A stretch of 64,000 bases of DNA, from positions 124,001 to 188,000 of the forward strand of contig NZ_JAHTBL010000003.1 in NCBI RefSeq assembly GCF_020177595.1, in the 5' to 3' direction. A program made the translations under genes and the position numbers. Under the pieces are notes generated by a model. That model had not been told where the DNA came from. It saw nothing but the letters and a program-made list of their open reading frames with translations, and searched no databases. Source of the stretch: Cognatishimia sp. MH4019. GTDB taxonomy: Bacteria > Pseudomonadota > Alphaproteobacteria > Rhodobacterales > Rhodobacteraceae. How positions within the stretch are numbered: the first letter of the stretch is position 1; each line of letters opens with the position of its first letter. Below, one piece after another: positions 53,507-63,878 of the stretch.

Positions 53507-54304
53507 ATGGATGACACCGAGCAGTCCGTCGCGCTTTACGATCCCGGTGAGATCGGACGCGAAGAGCATAACAGAGGTGACCGTCTGGTTGTCGCCATCT
53601 CAAACGTCGCCGCATGGCTTTTTCCGATCCTGATGATTGCGATCTGCACGCAAGTTGTCGTGCGCCAGTTGGGCAATAACCAAGCCTGGCTTGATGATTT
53701 TCAGTGGTGGCTTTACGGGACGGCCTGCCTCGTCGGCATCGGCTATGCAGTCACGACCAACAGCCATGTGCGGGTGGATATCCGCTATGACAATTTCCCC
53801 CAGGCCAAGAAAGACCGCACGGATATCGCGGCTTTGGCTTGGTTTTTTCTGCCGTTCATCATCATGTGCTGGGATTTCACGATCCATTACGCCATTGCGT
53901 CGGTGATCGCGGATGAGGGCTCCGACAGCCCGAACGGCTTGCACAATCTGTGGATCCTCAAGGTCATCATGAACCTTGCGTTCATCTTCATCGGAGTGGC
54001 GACCTATGCCGCCTATTACCGGGTGCTGTCGCGTCTGGTCCAGCCGACATTGTGGCGTCAGTTGCTTTGGGCGCTGCCGACCACGTTCATGGTTCTGAAC
54101 CTGATGATCTTCTACGGGATCTGGTGGTTCCTGCGGCTGACGACGCCATCCGATGTGGTGAACCGTCAGATCGGGCGGATGCCGATTTTCGATGAGCTTG
54201 AGATCGGGCCTTACGAGATAGAGCCGACGATCCTGATGACCTTTGTGGCCACGTTCCTGGTCATCTTTGTGGCGTGGCTCTTTGGCCGCAAGCGCGAGGC
54301 TTAA
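53507..54304 (+). CDS. TRAP transporter small membrane subunit (DctQ type)
   Basis: The 265-residue protein has the four-helix DctQ core: AISNVAAWLFPILMIAICTQVVVRQLG, WWLYGTACLVGIGYAVTTNSHVRVDI (the NSHVRVD motif is characteristic), and two later helices; extra helices near 205-225 and 240-260 make it longer than most. It pairs with the large subunit three bases downstream. The ATG at 53507 is preferred over a TTG at 53492. Confidence 0.92.
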   Translation: MDDTEQSVALYDPGEIGREEHNRGDRLVVAISNVAAWLFPILMIAICTQVVVRQLGNNQAWLDDFQWWLYGTACLVGIGYAVTTNSHVRVDIRYDNFPQAKKDRTDIAALAWFFLPFIIMCWDFTIHYAIASVIADEGSDSPNGLHNLWILKVIMNLAFIFIGVATYAAYYRVLSRLVQPTLWRQLLWALPTTFMVLNLMIFYGIWWFLRLTTPSDVVNRQIGRMPIFDELEIGPYEIEPTILMTFVATFLVIFVAWLFGRKREA

Positions 54305-54307
54305 GCG

Positions 54308-55756
54308 ATGTTTCTTTTGGAATTCATTGGTCAGTTTCTGACCCTGAACGAGCTCGCCGTTCTCGCGATCTTCTTCACGTTCATCTACATGCTGTTCCGC
54401 GGCATCCCGGTTGCCATGGCGCTGGTCGGTGTGTCGCTGATCTACATTATCGTGGCGGAAACCCTGCTTGACCCGTATCGGTCGCTCTTCCGGGACATCA
54501 TCGAGTTTGATCGCACCGGCATCGACTATCAGCGTCTATCGGCGCTGTCGGGGCGCCTGTTTGGCAATATCGTCAAGAACCCGGTTCTGGTGGCGCTGCC
54601 GATGTTCATCTTCATGGGGCTCATGCTGGATCAATCCGGCGTGGCGCAGCGGATGATGCATTCGATGCAGAAGCTGTTCGGGGGGCTGAAAGGCGGGCTG
54701 TCGCTGACGGTTCTTCTGATCGGCATTATCTTGGCGGCCTCCACAGGCGTCATTGGTGCATCGGTCACGCTGCTGGGCGTGATGGCCCTGCCAGCGATGA
54801 TGAAGCAGAACTACTCCAAGCCGATTGCCACAGGCACGATTGCCTCGGCCGGGACGCTGGGCATTCTGATCCCGCCCTCGATCATGCTGGTGATCATGTC
54901 GGATCAGTTGGCGATCTCGCTGGGGGATTTGTTCATGGGGGCGCTCTTTCCGGGTCTGATCCTGGGCGGTCTCTATATCGTGTTCATCGTGCTTTACGGC
55001 GTCATCAGCCCCAACTCGATGCCCGCACCCGAAAAGACCGAAGAGGTCGGCTGGGATGTGGTCATTGATGTGCTGAAAGCGGTTGTGCCGCCGATGTTCC
55101 TGATCTTGCTGGTTCTGGGATCCATCTTTGCCGGTATCGCAACGCCGACGGAAGCGTCTGGTCTGGGCGCGCTGGGGGCCACGATCCTGGCAGCGATGAA
55201 CGGCAAGCTCAGCTTCAAGGTTCTCAAAGAGGTCAGCCGGTCGACGCTGAACACCGCCGGTTACATCGTCGGTATCTTCTTGGCCGCGAATTTCTTTGCC
55301 TTCATCCTGCGCCGCTATGGCGGCGACGAGATCGTGCAGCACATGGTCGGCAATTCGTTCGACAACCCCTACGCGATTGTTCTGTTCATCCTCTTCATCG
55401 TGTTCCTGCTGGGCTTCCTGCTGGACTGGATCGAGATCACGATCATCATCATGCCGCTGATGCTGCCCATTGTGCAGGGGCTGGAACTGGCGGTGCCGGG
55501 CTTTGATCAGGTGCGCGACCCGCAGGTGGTCTGGTTCGCGATCCTTGTTGCGGTGACGTTGCAAACATCGTTCCTGACGCCACCCGTGGGCTTTGCACTG
55601 TTCTACCTCAAGGGGGTATGCCCGCCGGGCGTGTCGCTGGGCCATATCTATCGTGGCGTGATCCCGTTTGTGCTGTTGCAGCTTCTGGGCCTCTTCATCG
55701 TGTTCGAGTTCCCGGCGCTGACCACATGGTTACCTGCGAAAGCCTATGGCGGATAG
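54308..55756 (+). CDS. TRAP transporter large membrane subunit (DctM type)
   Basis: The 482-residue protein has about twelve TM helices and forms the Na+-coupled channel of the transporter. IKNPVLVALPMFIFMGLMLDQSGVAQRM, AASTGVIGASVTLLGVMALPAMM and GTLGILIPPSIMLVIMSDQ are standard DctM motifs; the second half repeats the pattern. It ends the operon, before a bidirectional terminator. Confidence 0.95.
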   Translation: MFLLEFIGQFLTLNELAVLAIFFTFIYMLFRGIPVAMALVGVSLIYIIVAETLLDPYRSLFRDIIEFDRTGIDYQRLSALSGRLFGNIVKNPVLVALPMFIFMGLMLDQSGVAQRMMHSMQKLFGGLKGGLSLTVLLIGIILAASTGVIGASVTLLGVMALPAMMKQNYSKPIATGTIASAGTLGILIPPSIMLVIMSDQLAISLGDLFMGALFPGLILGGLYIVFIVLYGVISPNSMPAPEKTEEVGWDVVIDVLKAVVPPMFLILLVLGSIFAGIATPTEASGLGALGATILAAMNGKLSFKVLKEVSRSTLNTAGYIVGIFLAANFFAFILRRYGGDEIVQHMVGNSFDNPYAIVLFILFIVFLLGFLLDWIEITIIIMPLMLPIVQGLELAVPGFDQVRDPQVVWFAILVAVTLQTSFLTPPVGFALFYLKGVCPPGVSLGHIYRGVIPFVLLQLLGLFIVFEFPALTTWLPAKAYGG

Positions 55757-55781
55757 CGAGGCTGTTTGGCACTGAAATTGG

Positions 55782-55812
55782 AAAAGGGCGCTCGAATGGG
55801 GCGCCCTTTTTC
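55782..55812. terminator. Bidirectional terminator between the TRAP and eno operons
   Basis: AAAAGGGCGC (55782-55791) pairs with GCGCCCTTTTT (55801-55811) around nine bases. A on one side and T on the other serve both convergent operons. Confidence 0.85.
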
Positions 55813-55817
55813 TTTGA

Positions 55818-55834
55818 GTATTTTTGCAAAGATG
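55818..55834 (+). repeat. Dispersed intergenic motif GTATTT-x2-GCAAAGATG, copy 3
   Basis: GTATTTTTGCAAAGATG nearly equals the copy at 18854. It lies 7 bases before the stop of the cupin gene. Confidence 0.45.
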
Positions 55835-55840
55835 AAAGCC

Positions 55841-56253
55841 CTAGCGGGGGATATCAAACCCCGGCGGCGCTAGGGTGAAACCGTCGAACTGGAAGCCTGG
55901 TGAAACGGTGCAGCTTACCAGCGTGTAGGCGCCCGTGGTGCGGGCGGCTTGCCAGTGGTGTTCCGGCACGATGATTTGCGGCTGCTGGTCGGGCAGGGCG
56001 GGGCCAAGGGTGTGATCGGTGGCGGGGCCATTCTCGGTCGCGCTGAGTGACAGGATCAGCGGCGCACCGGAATGATAGAGCCAGATTTCCGTGGCATCGA
56101 CCTTGTGCCAATGGCTGGCTTCGCCTGATTTGAGCAGAAAGTAGATGCAGGTGCCGGTGGGGCGGCCTTCGTTTTCAGCGATCCATGTCTGGCGGAAATG
56201 GCCGCCTTCGGGATGCGGGGCGAGGCCCAGATGGGAGATGATTTGATCAGGGG

Positions 56254-56257
<4 letters not shown>
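55841..56257 (-). CDS. DUF985 cupin-like protein
   Basis: The 138-residue protein has the DUF985 pattern: LGLAPHPEGGHFRQTW, TCIYFLLKSGEASHWHKVDATEIWLYHSGAPL and VPEHHWQAARTTGAYTLVSCTVSPGFQFDGFTLAPPGF. These proteins have a cupin barrel with His ligands, and no established reaction. It is the last gene of the eno operon, overlapping the GNAT gene by 4 bases (ATGA). Confidence 0.92.
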
Positions 56258-58079
<1,822 letters not shown>

Positions 58080-58979
58080 TTACACCGCAGGTCCCATGGT
58101 TGAAAGGGCGCGTCTGCGGGCAACAGCCGCTTTGCGTTCGCGGTAGAGCGTGAAGAGGCCTGAGGCGATGATGATCGCGGCGCCGATCAGGGTGGTTTGG
58201 TCGGGCGTTTCCGAGAAAACGAAATAGCCGATGATCAGCGCAAAGATCAGCCGCGTGTAGCGGAAGGGGGTGACGACGGCGACATCCCCGATGCGCATGG
58301 CGGCGGTGATGGCGTAATAGGCGACGACGCCGATGACGAGGCCAAGGCCAAGTTGACTGGCCTCCCAGGCATTAGGCATGGCGGGCGGCTGTTGGAAAGC
58401 GAGCATCACAAAGCCTACGGGAACCACCATGACGAAGCCGTAGGAGGAAAGCTGCGTCGTCGGGATGTCCTTGGGCACGATGCGGGTTGCGATATCGCGG
58501 ATGGCCAGACCGATAACGCCTTGGACGGCGAAGAGGGAGGCTGGCTGGAAGCCATCCAGACCGGGGCGGATAATCAGCAACACACCGCAAAAGCCCACCA
58601 GGATTGCGCCCCAGCGTCGCCAGCCCACGGCCTCACCCAGAAAGAGCGCGGCCCCTAGGGTTACGGCGAGCGGTGTGGCTTGCAAGATCGCAGAGGCTTC
58701 GGCGAGCGGGGTGAGCGTGATGGCCAGCACAAAGCCCATCGTGCCGATCGCTTCGCCTGCGTTACGCAGTAAGACGGTGGGGGCAAGAATGGTGCGGTTG
58801 AAGACCGAGTGACCTTGCGCACGCGCCCATAGCGCGAAGATCGCGCCGCCTCCGACGCCTAGGATGATCAGGATTTGCCCGGCGGGCAGACGTTCTGCCA
58901 CGGACTTGATGAACATGTCCTCAAGGGCAAATCCCGCCATGGCGGCGATCATCAGGAGTATGGCGCGGACGTTTTCCAT
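58080..58979 (-). CDS. DMT-family (EamA) transporter
   Basis: The 299-residue protein has about ten TM helices in two EamA repeats: an N-terminal AGFALEDMFIKSVAERLPAGQILIILGVGGG and a second repeat from LGLVIGVVAYYAITAAMRIGDVAVVTPFRYTRLIFALIIGYFVFSETP. The family exports amino acids or metabolites; the substrate is unknown. Starts at 58979 with a weak ribosome site. A single gene behind the eno promoter, divergent from the cupin gene. Confidence 0.9.
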   Translation of the reverse strand: MENVRAILLMIAAMAGFALEDMFIKSVAERLPAGQILIILGVGGGAIFALWARAQGHSVFNRTILAPTVLLRNAGEAIGTMGFVLAITLTPLAEASAILQATPLAVTLGAALFLGEAVGWRRWGAILVGFCGVLLIIRPGLDGFQPASLFAVQGVIGLAIRDIATRIVPKDIPTTQLSSYGFVMVVPVGFVMLAFQQPPAMPNAWEASQLGLGLVIGVVAYYAITAAMRIGDVAVVTPFRYTRLIFALIIGYFVFSETPDQTTLIGAAIIIASGLFTLYRERKAAVARRRALSTMGPAV

Positions 58980-59048
58980 ATCGCTGCTTTAGGGGGTTTG
59001 CAGGGCAAGCGGAATGGGTTTCTTTGAAAGGCTCAGAAAGGGGCGATT

Positions 59049-59441
59049 ATGAAAGAGACAACACTGACCGCCGAGCCGGACGCACGCTCACCCGCAGGGG
59101 CGGAAATCCGGTTCATCATGGATGGCAGGACCGGCAACATGATCCATAGCACGGTGCCGCCCGGGCAGGTGAACCGGGCGACGATCCATGAAACGGTCAG
59201 CGAGTTTTGGCATGTGCTGGAAGGCGCAGGGCGCATCTGGCGGCGGGAGGGCGAGGCTGAGCGTGTGGTGGACCTGCACGCTGGCGTCTCGATTGATATC
59301 CCGGTGGGCGTCGCATTTCAGTATCGCTGCGATGGCGACGTGCCGCTCAAGTTCATCTGCATCACGATGCCACCCTGGCCGGGGGACGAGGAAGCATCGT
59401 TTCTGGAGGGACCGTGGGTGCCGACGGCCCCGGATGCCTAG
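59049..59441 (+). CDS. Cupin-fold protein
   Basis: The 130-residue protein has a single cupin domain: IHSTVPPGQVNRATIHETVSEFWHVLEGAGRIWRREGE and HAGVSIDIPVGVAFQYRCDG. The metal-ligand set is His and Glu from TIHETVSEFWHV. No function can be assigned. It overlaps the convergent DUF1801 gene by 4 bases. Confidence 0.8.
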   Translation: MKETTLTAEPDARSPAGAEIRFIMDGRTGNMIHSTVPPGQVNRATIHETVSEFWHVLEGAGRIWRREGEAERVVDLHAGVSIDIPVGVAFQYRCDGDVPLKFICITMPPWPGDEEASFLEGPWVPTAPDA

Positions 59442-59758
59442 CGCTCAAAAGCCTGTTCCAGAAACGCGCGGACGGTTTTTGCCTCGACATCTTCGAGGCT
59501 GCGCAGTTTGACGTGTCGCCGGGCTTTGCCGCCGCCTTCGAGATGGCCGTGCGGGTCGTCAAAACTGGCCCCTTCGGAGAACTCGACCGAGACGTGATCT
59601 TTGTAGGCAAAGACTCCGCCGACGATGGCTTTGGGCGTGTCCGGGTCGGGGGCGAAGACCTCGCCTCCGTATTTGGGCAGGATTTGCGTATCGGCGTCGA
59701 TTTGCAGAACGATCTCTTTGACGGCGTCGGTGATCTCGTCGAAGGGGGAGTGGCTCAT
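59438..59758 (-). CDS. DUF1801 (YdhG-like) protein
   Basis: The 106-residue protein has VKEIVLQIDADTQILPKYGGEVF, then VGGVFAYKDHVSVEFSEGASFDDPHGHLEGGGKARRHVKLRSLEDVEAKTVRAFLEQA. The order and the GKxRRHVKLRS block match the DUF1801 superfamily, a steroid-delta-isomerase-like or frataxin-like fold with no clear reaction. It overlaps the cupin gene by 4 bases at the 3' end. Confidence 0.85.
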   Translation of the reverse strand: MSHSPFDEITDAVKEIVLQIDADTQILPKYGGEVFAPDPDTPKAIVGGVFAYKDHVSVEFSEGASFDDPHGHLEGGGKARRHVKLRSLEDVEAKTVRAFLEQAFER

Positions 59759-59794
59759 CGGGTGTGCCTCCTGTGGCGGCCTTGACCTATCCTG

Positions 59795-60196
59795 TCACAG
59801 CGAAAGCCAATAGGCGAGCAACGCGCCAGCATAAAGCACATCGACCGTCGCGCAGCCCAACAGATACCACGACACGAACGGCACGCCTGCGCCCATGTGT
59901 TTAGCGATATCCCAAAGCCCATGGGCAAGGACTGCAATGATGACAAAAGGCGGCGCGATCAGCGGGCCAGCCAGCGACAAGGCGACCAGCCATGTGGCGA
60001 GGGTCATCTCGACGCGCTGGTGGGTGCCGGTCGCGCGGGCCTCCAGAACGTAAGGCACATTCATGAGGATAGAGAAGACGGCGGCGATCCACCAGACATG
60101 CGCACTGGGCAAGGCGGCATGAGAGGCGATCAGCATCAGCACATAGGCTGTGGCGAACAAAAACAGGAGGCGTTTGTGACGAAGAAAAAGCGACAT
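59795..60196 (-). CDS. Small four-helix membrane protein, unknown
   Basis: The 133-residue protein has four TM helices (about 8-27, 32-50, 65-90, 108-132). A polar motif HGLWDIAKHMG lies between helices 3 and 4, with two His and one Asp that could bind metal. I do not recognise the family with confidence. It stands 36 bases upstream of the DUF1801 gene on the same strand, possibly co-transcribed. Confidence 0.7.
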   Translation of the reverse strand: MSLFLRHKRLLFLFATAYVLMLIASHAALPSAHVWWIAAVFSILMNVPYVLEARATGTHQRVEMTLATWLVALSLAGPLIAPPFVIIAVLAHGLWDIAKHMGAGVPFVSWYLLGCATVDVLYAGALLAYWLSL

Positions 60197-60276
60197 GATC
60201 GTATCGCTAAGGGTTTCCTCGCGGGGAAGGTCAAGCGCTAAAACCAGACCTTCGCATGTGGAACCCGAAAGGAGGT

Positions 60277-60305
60277 GTCAAGCGGGGCAGGCCGCCCCGC
60301 TTGAC
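60277..60305 (-). terminator. Strong hairpin after the BCCT gene
   Basis: GTCAAGCGGGGC pairs perfectly over 12 bp with GCCCCGCTTGAC around AGGCC, just after the BCCT stop. There is no long T run on the minus strand, so termination is probable but not certain. Confidence 0.7.
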
Positions 60306-60312
60306 GTTTGCT

Positions 60313-62139
60313 TTACTCAGCCGGTTCAGCCGCAGCTGTGCCGATCTTTTCGCGCTGGCCGTCGCGATAAAGCGCTTTGGCCAAGGCGACACACATCAGG
60401 CCCATCACCATGGTGAAGGGCAGCGCGCCGATGATCATGGCGTTGCGCAAGGCATCCATCGGGTTGTTCTCACCCGCCGCGATGATCAGCGCACCGATCA
60501 CAGCGGTCAGGATGACGCCCCAGATGATCTTGTGCTTGTTGCCGACCTCTTGGTCACCGCCCGACATGATCGTGTTCATCACGAGGATGCCTGAGTCGGC
60601 AGAGGTGACGAGGAAGGTCATGATCAGCACAACGCACATGATGGTCAGTGCGGACAGCAGCCCGCCTTCGATCATCTGGCCCAGCGTGACAAAGAGCTTG
60701 GCCGTGTTCGACGCGCCGATGATGGCGCCATCGGCACCGCCCGTAAGCTCAAGATCAATGGCTGTGCCGCCGAGGATCGTCATCCATGCAAAGCACACCA
60801 ATGCGGGTGCGAAGACGCAACCGATAATGAACTCCCGCACAGAGCGCCCTTTGGAGATACGCGCCAGGAACAGACCCACGAAGGGCGAGAACGCAATCCA
60901 CCAAGCCCAGTAGAACGTGGTCCAACCGGCCTGCCAGCCGAACTGACGGCCCGGCTCACCGGCCGCATAAGCGGCTTGCAGAACGTCTGCGGGCAGGGCG
61001 GCTGCCTCGCCTTCCAGACCCGACACGAAGCCATCATAAGACCCCCAAGGGCTGGTGGCCCCGGCACGCAGCGCGTCTGCGAAGGGCGCTGCATCCGCAG
61101 GCAGGGCTGCGTCAAAGGCCCCTGCTGATTGCGGGTTGAAGGCCGCAAAGCTGAGCTGGAGGAAGTGCAGGATATAATCCACGAAGGCGCTGACATAGGT
61201 GGACATCGCGAACAGGAACGAGCCGAAGATCACGAAGGTGAAGAGAAGGATCAGCGACAGAACCAGGTTGAGGTTCGACAGATACTTCACCCCGCGTCCA
61301 ACGCCCGAGACAGCCGAGATGATCGACAGCCCCATGATCACGATCAGACCGGCGATCAGGCCGACGGTTCCGGGGGCAGGGGCTTCACCGGACATGTCCA
61401 TGATCCACTCCATCCCGGTGATCGCATAGAGACCGTCGATGAATTGCGACACGCCGTAGCCGATGGTGACCGACACGCCGAGGATCGTGGCAACGACGCC
61501 CAGAACATCCACGATGTGGCCCAGAAAGCCGTTCATCAGCTTGCCGAAAAGCGGCGTCAGAGCTGTGCGGATCGTCAGCGGCATGTCCCGCGTATAGGCG
61601 TAGTAAGCCAGCGACAGGCCCGTCACCACGTAGATCGCCCAGGCGTGAAAGCCGTAATGCAGGAACGTGTAGCGGTAGGCAGGTTCGAGCGCCGCTTCGG
61701 AGTTGCCCTCGACTGCGCCGGACAGAACCACAGGGTTCGAGCCCCATAGGCCCAGCGGCTCGGCGGTGGCGAAGACCATCAGGCCAACACCCAGACCGGC
61801 ACCGAACATCATCGAGAACCACGAGAAGTTCGTGAATTCGGGCTTTTCACCAGGCGTGCCCATGACGCGCCGTCCGGTGCTTGGGATGATTGCCACGATG
61901 AAGAGAAAGAAGAAAAACAGGCCAACAATGATGATGTAGAAGCTGTTGAAGACTTCGAGCAATTGGCCGTTCAGGCTTCCCAGCACACCATTGGCGTTGG
62001 CGGGCCAGATCAGCGCCCAAAGGACAAGGCCGACCATGATGGCTTTCGATAGAAGGGCAATTTCGAGGCTGTGGCCCTCGTAAAATCCCTTATCGGATGT
62101 TTTCACCTCCACATCCGTGAAGGGTGGCTTAATGGACAT
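60313..62139 (-). CDS. BCCT-family betaine/choline/carnitine transporter
   Basis: The 608-residue protein has twelve TM helices. The substrate and sodium region in TM3 reads FGAGLGVGLMVFATAEPL, and the conserved Trp box in TM8 is WTTFYWAWWIAFSPFVGLFLARISKGRSVREFI. BCCT proteins carry quaternary amines with Na+ or H+, often as osmolytes; a marine bacterium could use it for betaine, choline, ectoine or DMSP. The TM3 motif GAGLG differs from GMGIG of BetP, so the substrate is open. The start at 62139 has GGGAG; 24 residues upstream are non-homologous. Confidence 0.95.
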   Translation of the reverse strand: MSIKPPFTDVEVKTSDKGFYEGHSLEIALLSKAIMVGLVLWALIWPANANGVLGSLNGQLLEVFNSFYIIIVGLFFFFLFIVAIIPSTGRRVMGTPGEKPEFTNFSWFSMMFGAGLGVGLMVFATAEPLGLWGSNPVVLSGAVEGNSEAALEPAYRYTFLHYGFHAWAIYVVTGLSLAYYAYTRDMPLTIRTALTPLFGKLMNGFLGHIVDVLGVVATILGVSVTIGYGVSQFIDGLYAITGMEWIMDMSGEAPAPGTVGLIAGLIVIMGLSIISAVSGVGRGVKYLSNLNLVLSLILLFTFVIFGSFLFAMSTYVSAFVDYILHFLQLSFAAFNPQSAGAFDAALPADAAPFADALRAGATSPWGSYDGFVSGLEGEAAALPADVLQAAYAAGEPGRQFGWQAGWTTFYWAWWIAFSPFVGLFLARISKGRSVREFIIGCVFAPALVCFAWMTILGGTAIDLELTGGADGAIIGASNTAKLFVTLGQMIEGGLLSALTIMCVVLIMTFLVTSADSGILVMNTIMSGGDQEVGNKHKIIWGVILTAVIGALIIAAGENNPMDALRNAMIIGALPFTMVMGLMCVALAKALYRDGQREKIGTAAAEPAE

Positions 62140-62492
62140 CACTATTCTCCCTGTGATTATTTTATTATTGCCCGATAGTGTCAGCCCAGATTGCGTTTTG
62201 GGCAAGATCAATCGTCGCTTTAAGGTCCGCGAACGACCTTTTCAGGGCTTTGTGGGTCAATATTGCGTTGGACTCGTCGTCGGAGAAAAACAAATCACGC
62301 GCCTTTTCTTGGCCTGAGACGTTCGGCAGACATGCTGCGATGACATCGACAGGGTCTTTGTCAGCCCCATCACGCGCAGCGCGTTCGCAGTCTTTCGAGG
62401 CTCGATTTGCGCCGATGAGATGACAAGCGGCTAAGTCGTGAAGTCTTGCCAAGGCTGGTGCGGCCCGCCGTGCCTTGTATTAGGGTGGGGTT
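62140..62492. other. 353-base gap with one doubtful small open frame
   Basis: The gap separates the BCCT start from the divergent kinase gene and should hold both promoters. It contains one possible coding frame on the minus strand (listed separately). I see no tRNA, repeat or strong terminator. Confidence 0.5.
62165..62452 (-). CDS. Doubtful hypothetical protein upstream of the BCCT gene
   Basis: A 95-residue open frame starts at a TTG and has no visible ribosome site. The peptide (MARLHDLAACHLIGANRASKD, later FFSDDESNAILTHKALKRSF) has balanced composition and acceptable codon use but no known motif. It could be real, a degraded gene remnant, or chance. On the same strand as the BCCT gene, 25 bases upstream of its start. 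Confidence 0.3.
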   Translation of the reverse strand: MARLHDLAACHLIGANRASKDCERAARDGADKDPVDVIAACLPNVSGQEKARDLFFSDDESNAILTHKALKRSFADLKATIDLAQNAIWADTIGQ

Positions 62493-63341
62493 ATGTCTCC
62501 ACACCCGTTGCCCCCCGCCGCCATTCTGTCAGAGCATGCTCTCTCTGCGCCCGTTTTTGTCGAGCGCACGGGGATTGCCACGATCTGGAAGGTGACCCGC
62601 CAGACGGGGGAGGCCGCTGCCCTCAAGCTCTATCATGGGGAGACGATGGGCAATGAAGGCGCCGGCTTTGTATATCTGGAGGCTTTGAACGGCGCGGGCG
62701 CGGCACGGGTCTTTGCCCACGGTGCCCGCTTTGCGGTGACAGAATGGCTGCCCGGCCCGTCTTTGGGCGATCTGAGCCGCCGGGGCGAGGATGACACCGC
62801 CACTCACACTTTGCTGACCGTGGCCCAAACGCTCCACGCGCAGCCTGTGACACCCGCAGGCACGCTGCCGAAACTGGCCGATTGGTTCGGGGCCTTGCTA
62901 AAGCTGCATATCGCTTCAGGGTGCCCGGCGACGGCGCGCCAAAATCTTGAACGCTGCCGCGCCTTGGCGGGCGACCTGCTGGCCACGCCTCAAGACCCGC
63001 GTCCTCTGCATGGTGATCTGCATCACGACAACATCCGGCTGGGCGCACGGGGCTATTGCGCGTTCGATGCCAAAGGCGTTCTGGGAGAGCGGGCCTACGA
63101 GCTTGCAAACGCCTTCCGCAACCCCAAAGGCGCGCCTGCGCTGCTGCGCGATCCTGACCGCATCCGCGCCTTGCGCGACGCATGGAGCGGACCTTTTGCC
63201 GTCCCACCCCGCCGCCTGATGCAATGGGCCGCCGTGAAATGCGCCCTGTCCATCGCGTGGCGAAGCGGCTCGGACGGTATCAGGCACGACGATGAGTTCG
63301 ACCTACTGGCCCAGTTTCTAGCCATCTCGGAGGAAGGGTGA
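62493..63341 (+). CDS. APH(6)/hydroxyurea-phosphotransferase-like kinase
   Basis: The 282-residue protein has the aminoglycoside-kinase fold with the catalytic loop LHGDLHHDNIRLG (about residues 171-183) and the metal motif FDAKGVLGERAYELANAFRNP. These match the streptomycin 6-kinase and hydroxyurea kinase branch. Chromosomal members outside pathogens often have other small-molecule substrates, so resistance should not be assumed. A single gene, convergent with the Mur/Fur gene. Confidence 0.85.
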   Translation: MSPHPLPPAAILSEHALSAPVFVERTGIATIWKVTRQTGEAAALKLYHGETMGNEGAGFVYLEALNGAGAARVFAHGARFAVTEWLPGPSLGDLSRRGEDDTATHTLLTVAQTLHAQPVTPAGTLPKLADWFGALLKLHIASGCPATARQNLERCRALAGDLLATPQDPRPLHGDLHHDNIRLGARGYCAFDAKGVLGERAYELANAFRNPKGAPALLRDPDRIRALRDAWSGPFAVPPRRLMQWAAVKCALSIAWRSGSDGIRHDDEFDLLAQFLAISEEG

Positions 63342-63363
63342 GCGTCACCCGAGGACCAAAGCC

Positions 63364-63774
63364 TCACTTCTTGATCGGCACGCCATAAAGCTCAAGTTTA
63401 TGGCCTTTCAGCCGATACCCCAGCTTCTCGGCGATCCTGTCCTGGAGCGCTTCGATCTCGGGATCGACGAACTCGATCACTTCACCGGAGTTGAGATCAA
63501 TCAGGTGGTCGTGATGTTCGCGGTCGGTGGTTTCATAGCGCGCGCGCCCGTCGCCGAAATCATGCTTGTCGAGGATCCCGGCTTCCTCGAAGAGCTTCAC
63601 CGTCCGGTAGACCGTCGCAATGGAGATCGCAGCGTCGGCTGCTGAGGCGCGGGCATAAAGTTCTTCAACATCGGGGTGGTCATCGGCCTCTTGCAGCACC
63701 CGCGCGATGGTGCGGCGCTGATCGGTCATGCGCAGGCCCTTGGCCTCGCAACGCGACAGAATGGTATCGGTCAT
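63364..63774 (-). CDS. Fur-family metal regulator, Mur/Fur type
   Basis: The 136-residue protein has a winged-helix part (LRMTDQRRTIARVLQEADDHPDVEELYARASAADAAISIATVYRTVKLFEEAGIL) and a metal-binding part with HHDHLIDLNSGEVIEF and LGYRLKGHKLELYGVP. This pattern matches the alphaproteobacterial Fur/Mur regulators, which often respond to manganese rather than iron; Irr proteins differ in the metal and haem region. The target is not in the window. Convergent with the kinase, 22 bases apart. Confidence 0.93.
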   Translation of the reverse strand: MTDTILSRCEAKGLRMTDQRRTIARVLQEADDHPDVEELYARASAADAAISIATVYRTVKLFEEAGILDKHDFGDGRARYETTDREHHDHLIDLNSGEVIEFVDPEIEALQDRIAEKLGYRLKGHKLELYGVPIKK

Positions 63775-63826
63775 TTTGCCCCCCCCGACGTGATCTTGGA
63801 GCCAAGGTGTAACGTGCGAAACGGGC

Positions 63827-63854
63827 AGAGGGAACCACGAAAGCGGTTCCCTCT
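63827..63854. terminator. Perfect 10-bp hairpin between Mur/Fur and the right-edge gene
   Basis: AGAGGGAACC pairs with GGTTCCCTCT around eight bases, 25 bases after the stop of the edge gene. It may end that gene; the T run is weak. Confidence 0.6.
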
Positions 63855-63878
63855 GGTTTGCGGTAGGCTGGCTTTGGG

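Noticed and set aside
62178-62423. An 81-codon plus-strand frame before the kinase gene
   Set aside because: No motif or ribosome site and it overlaps a frame with better codon use on the other strand.
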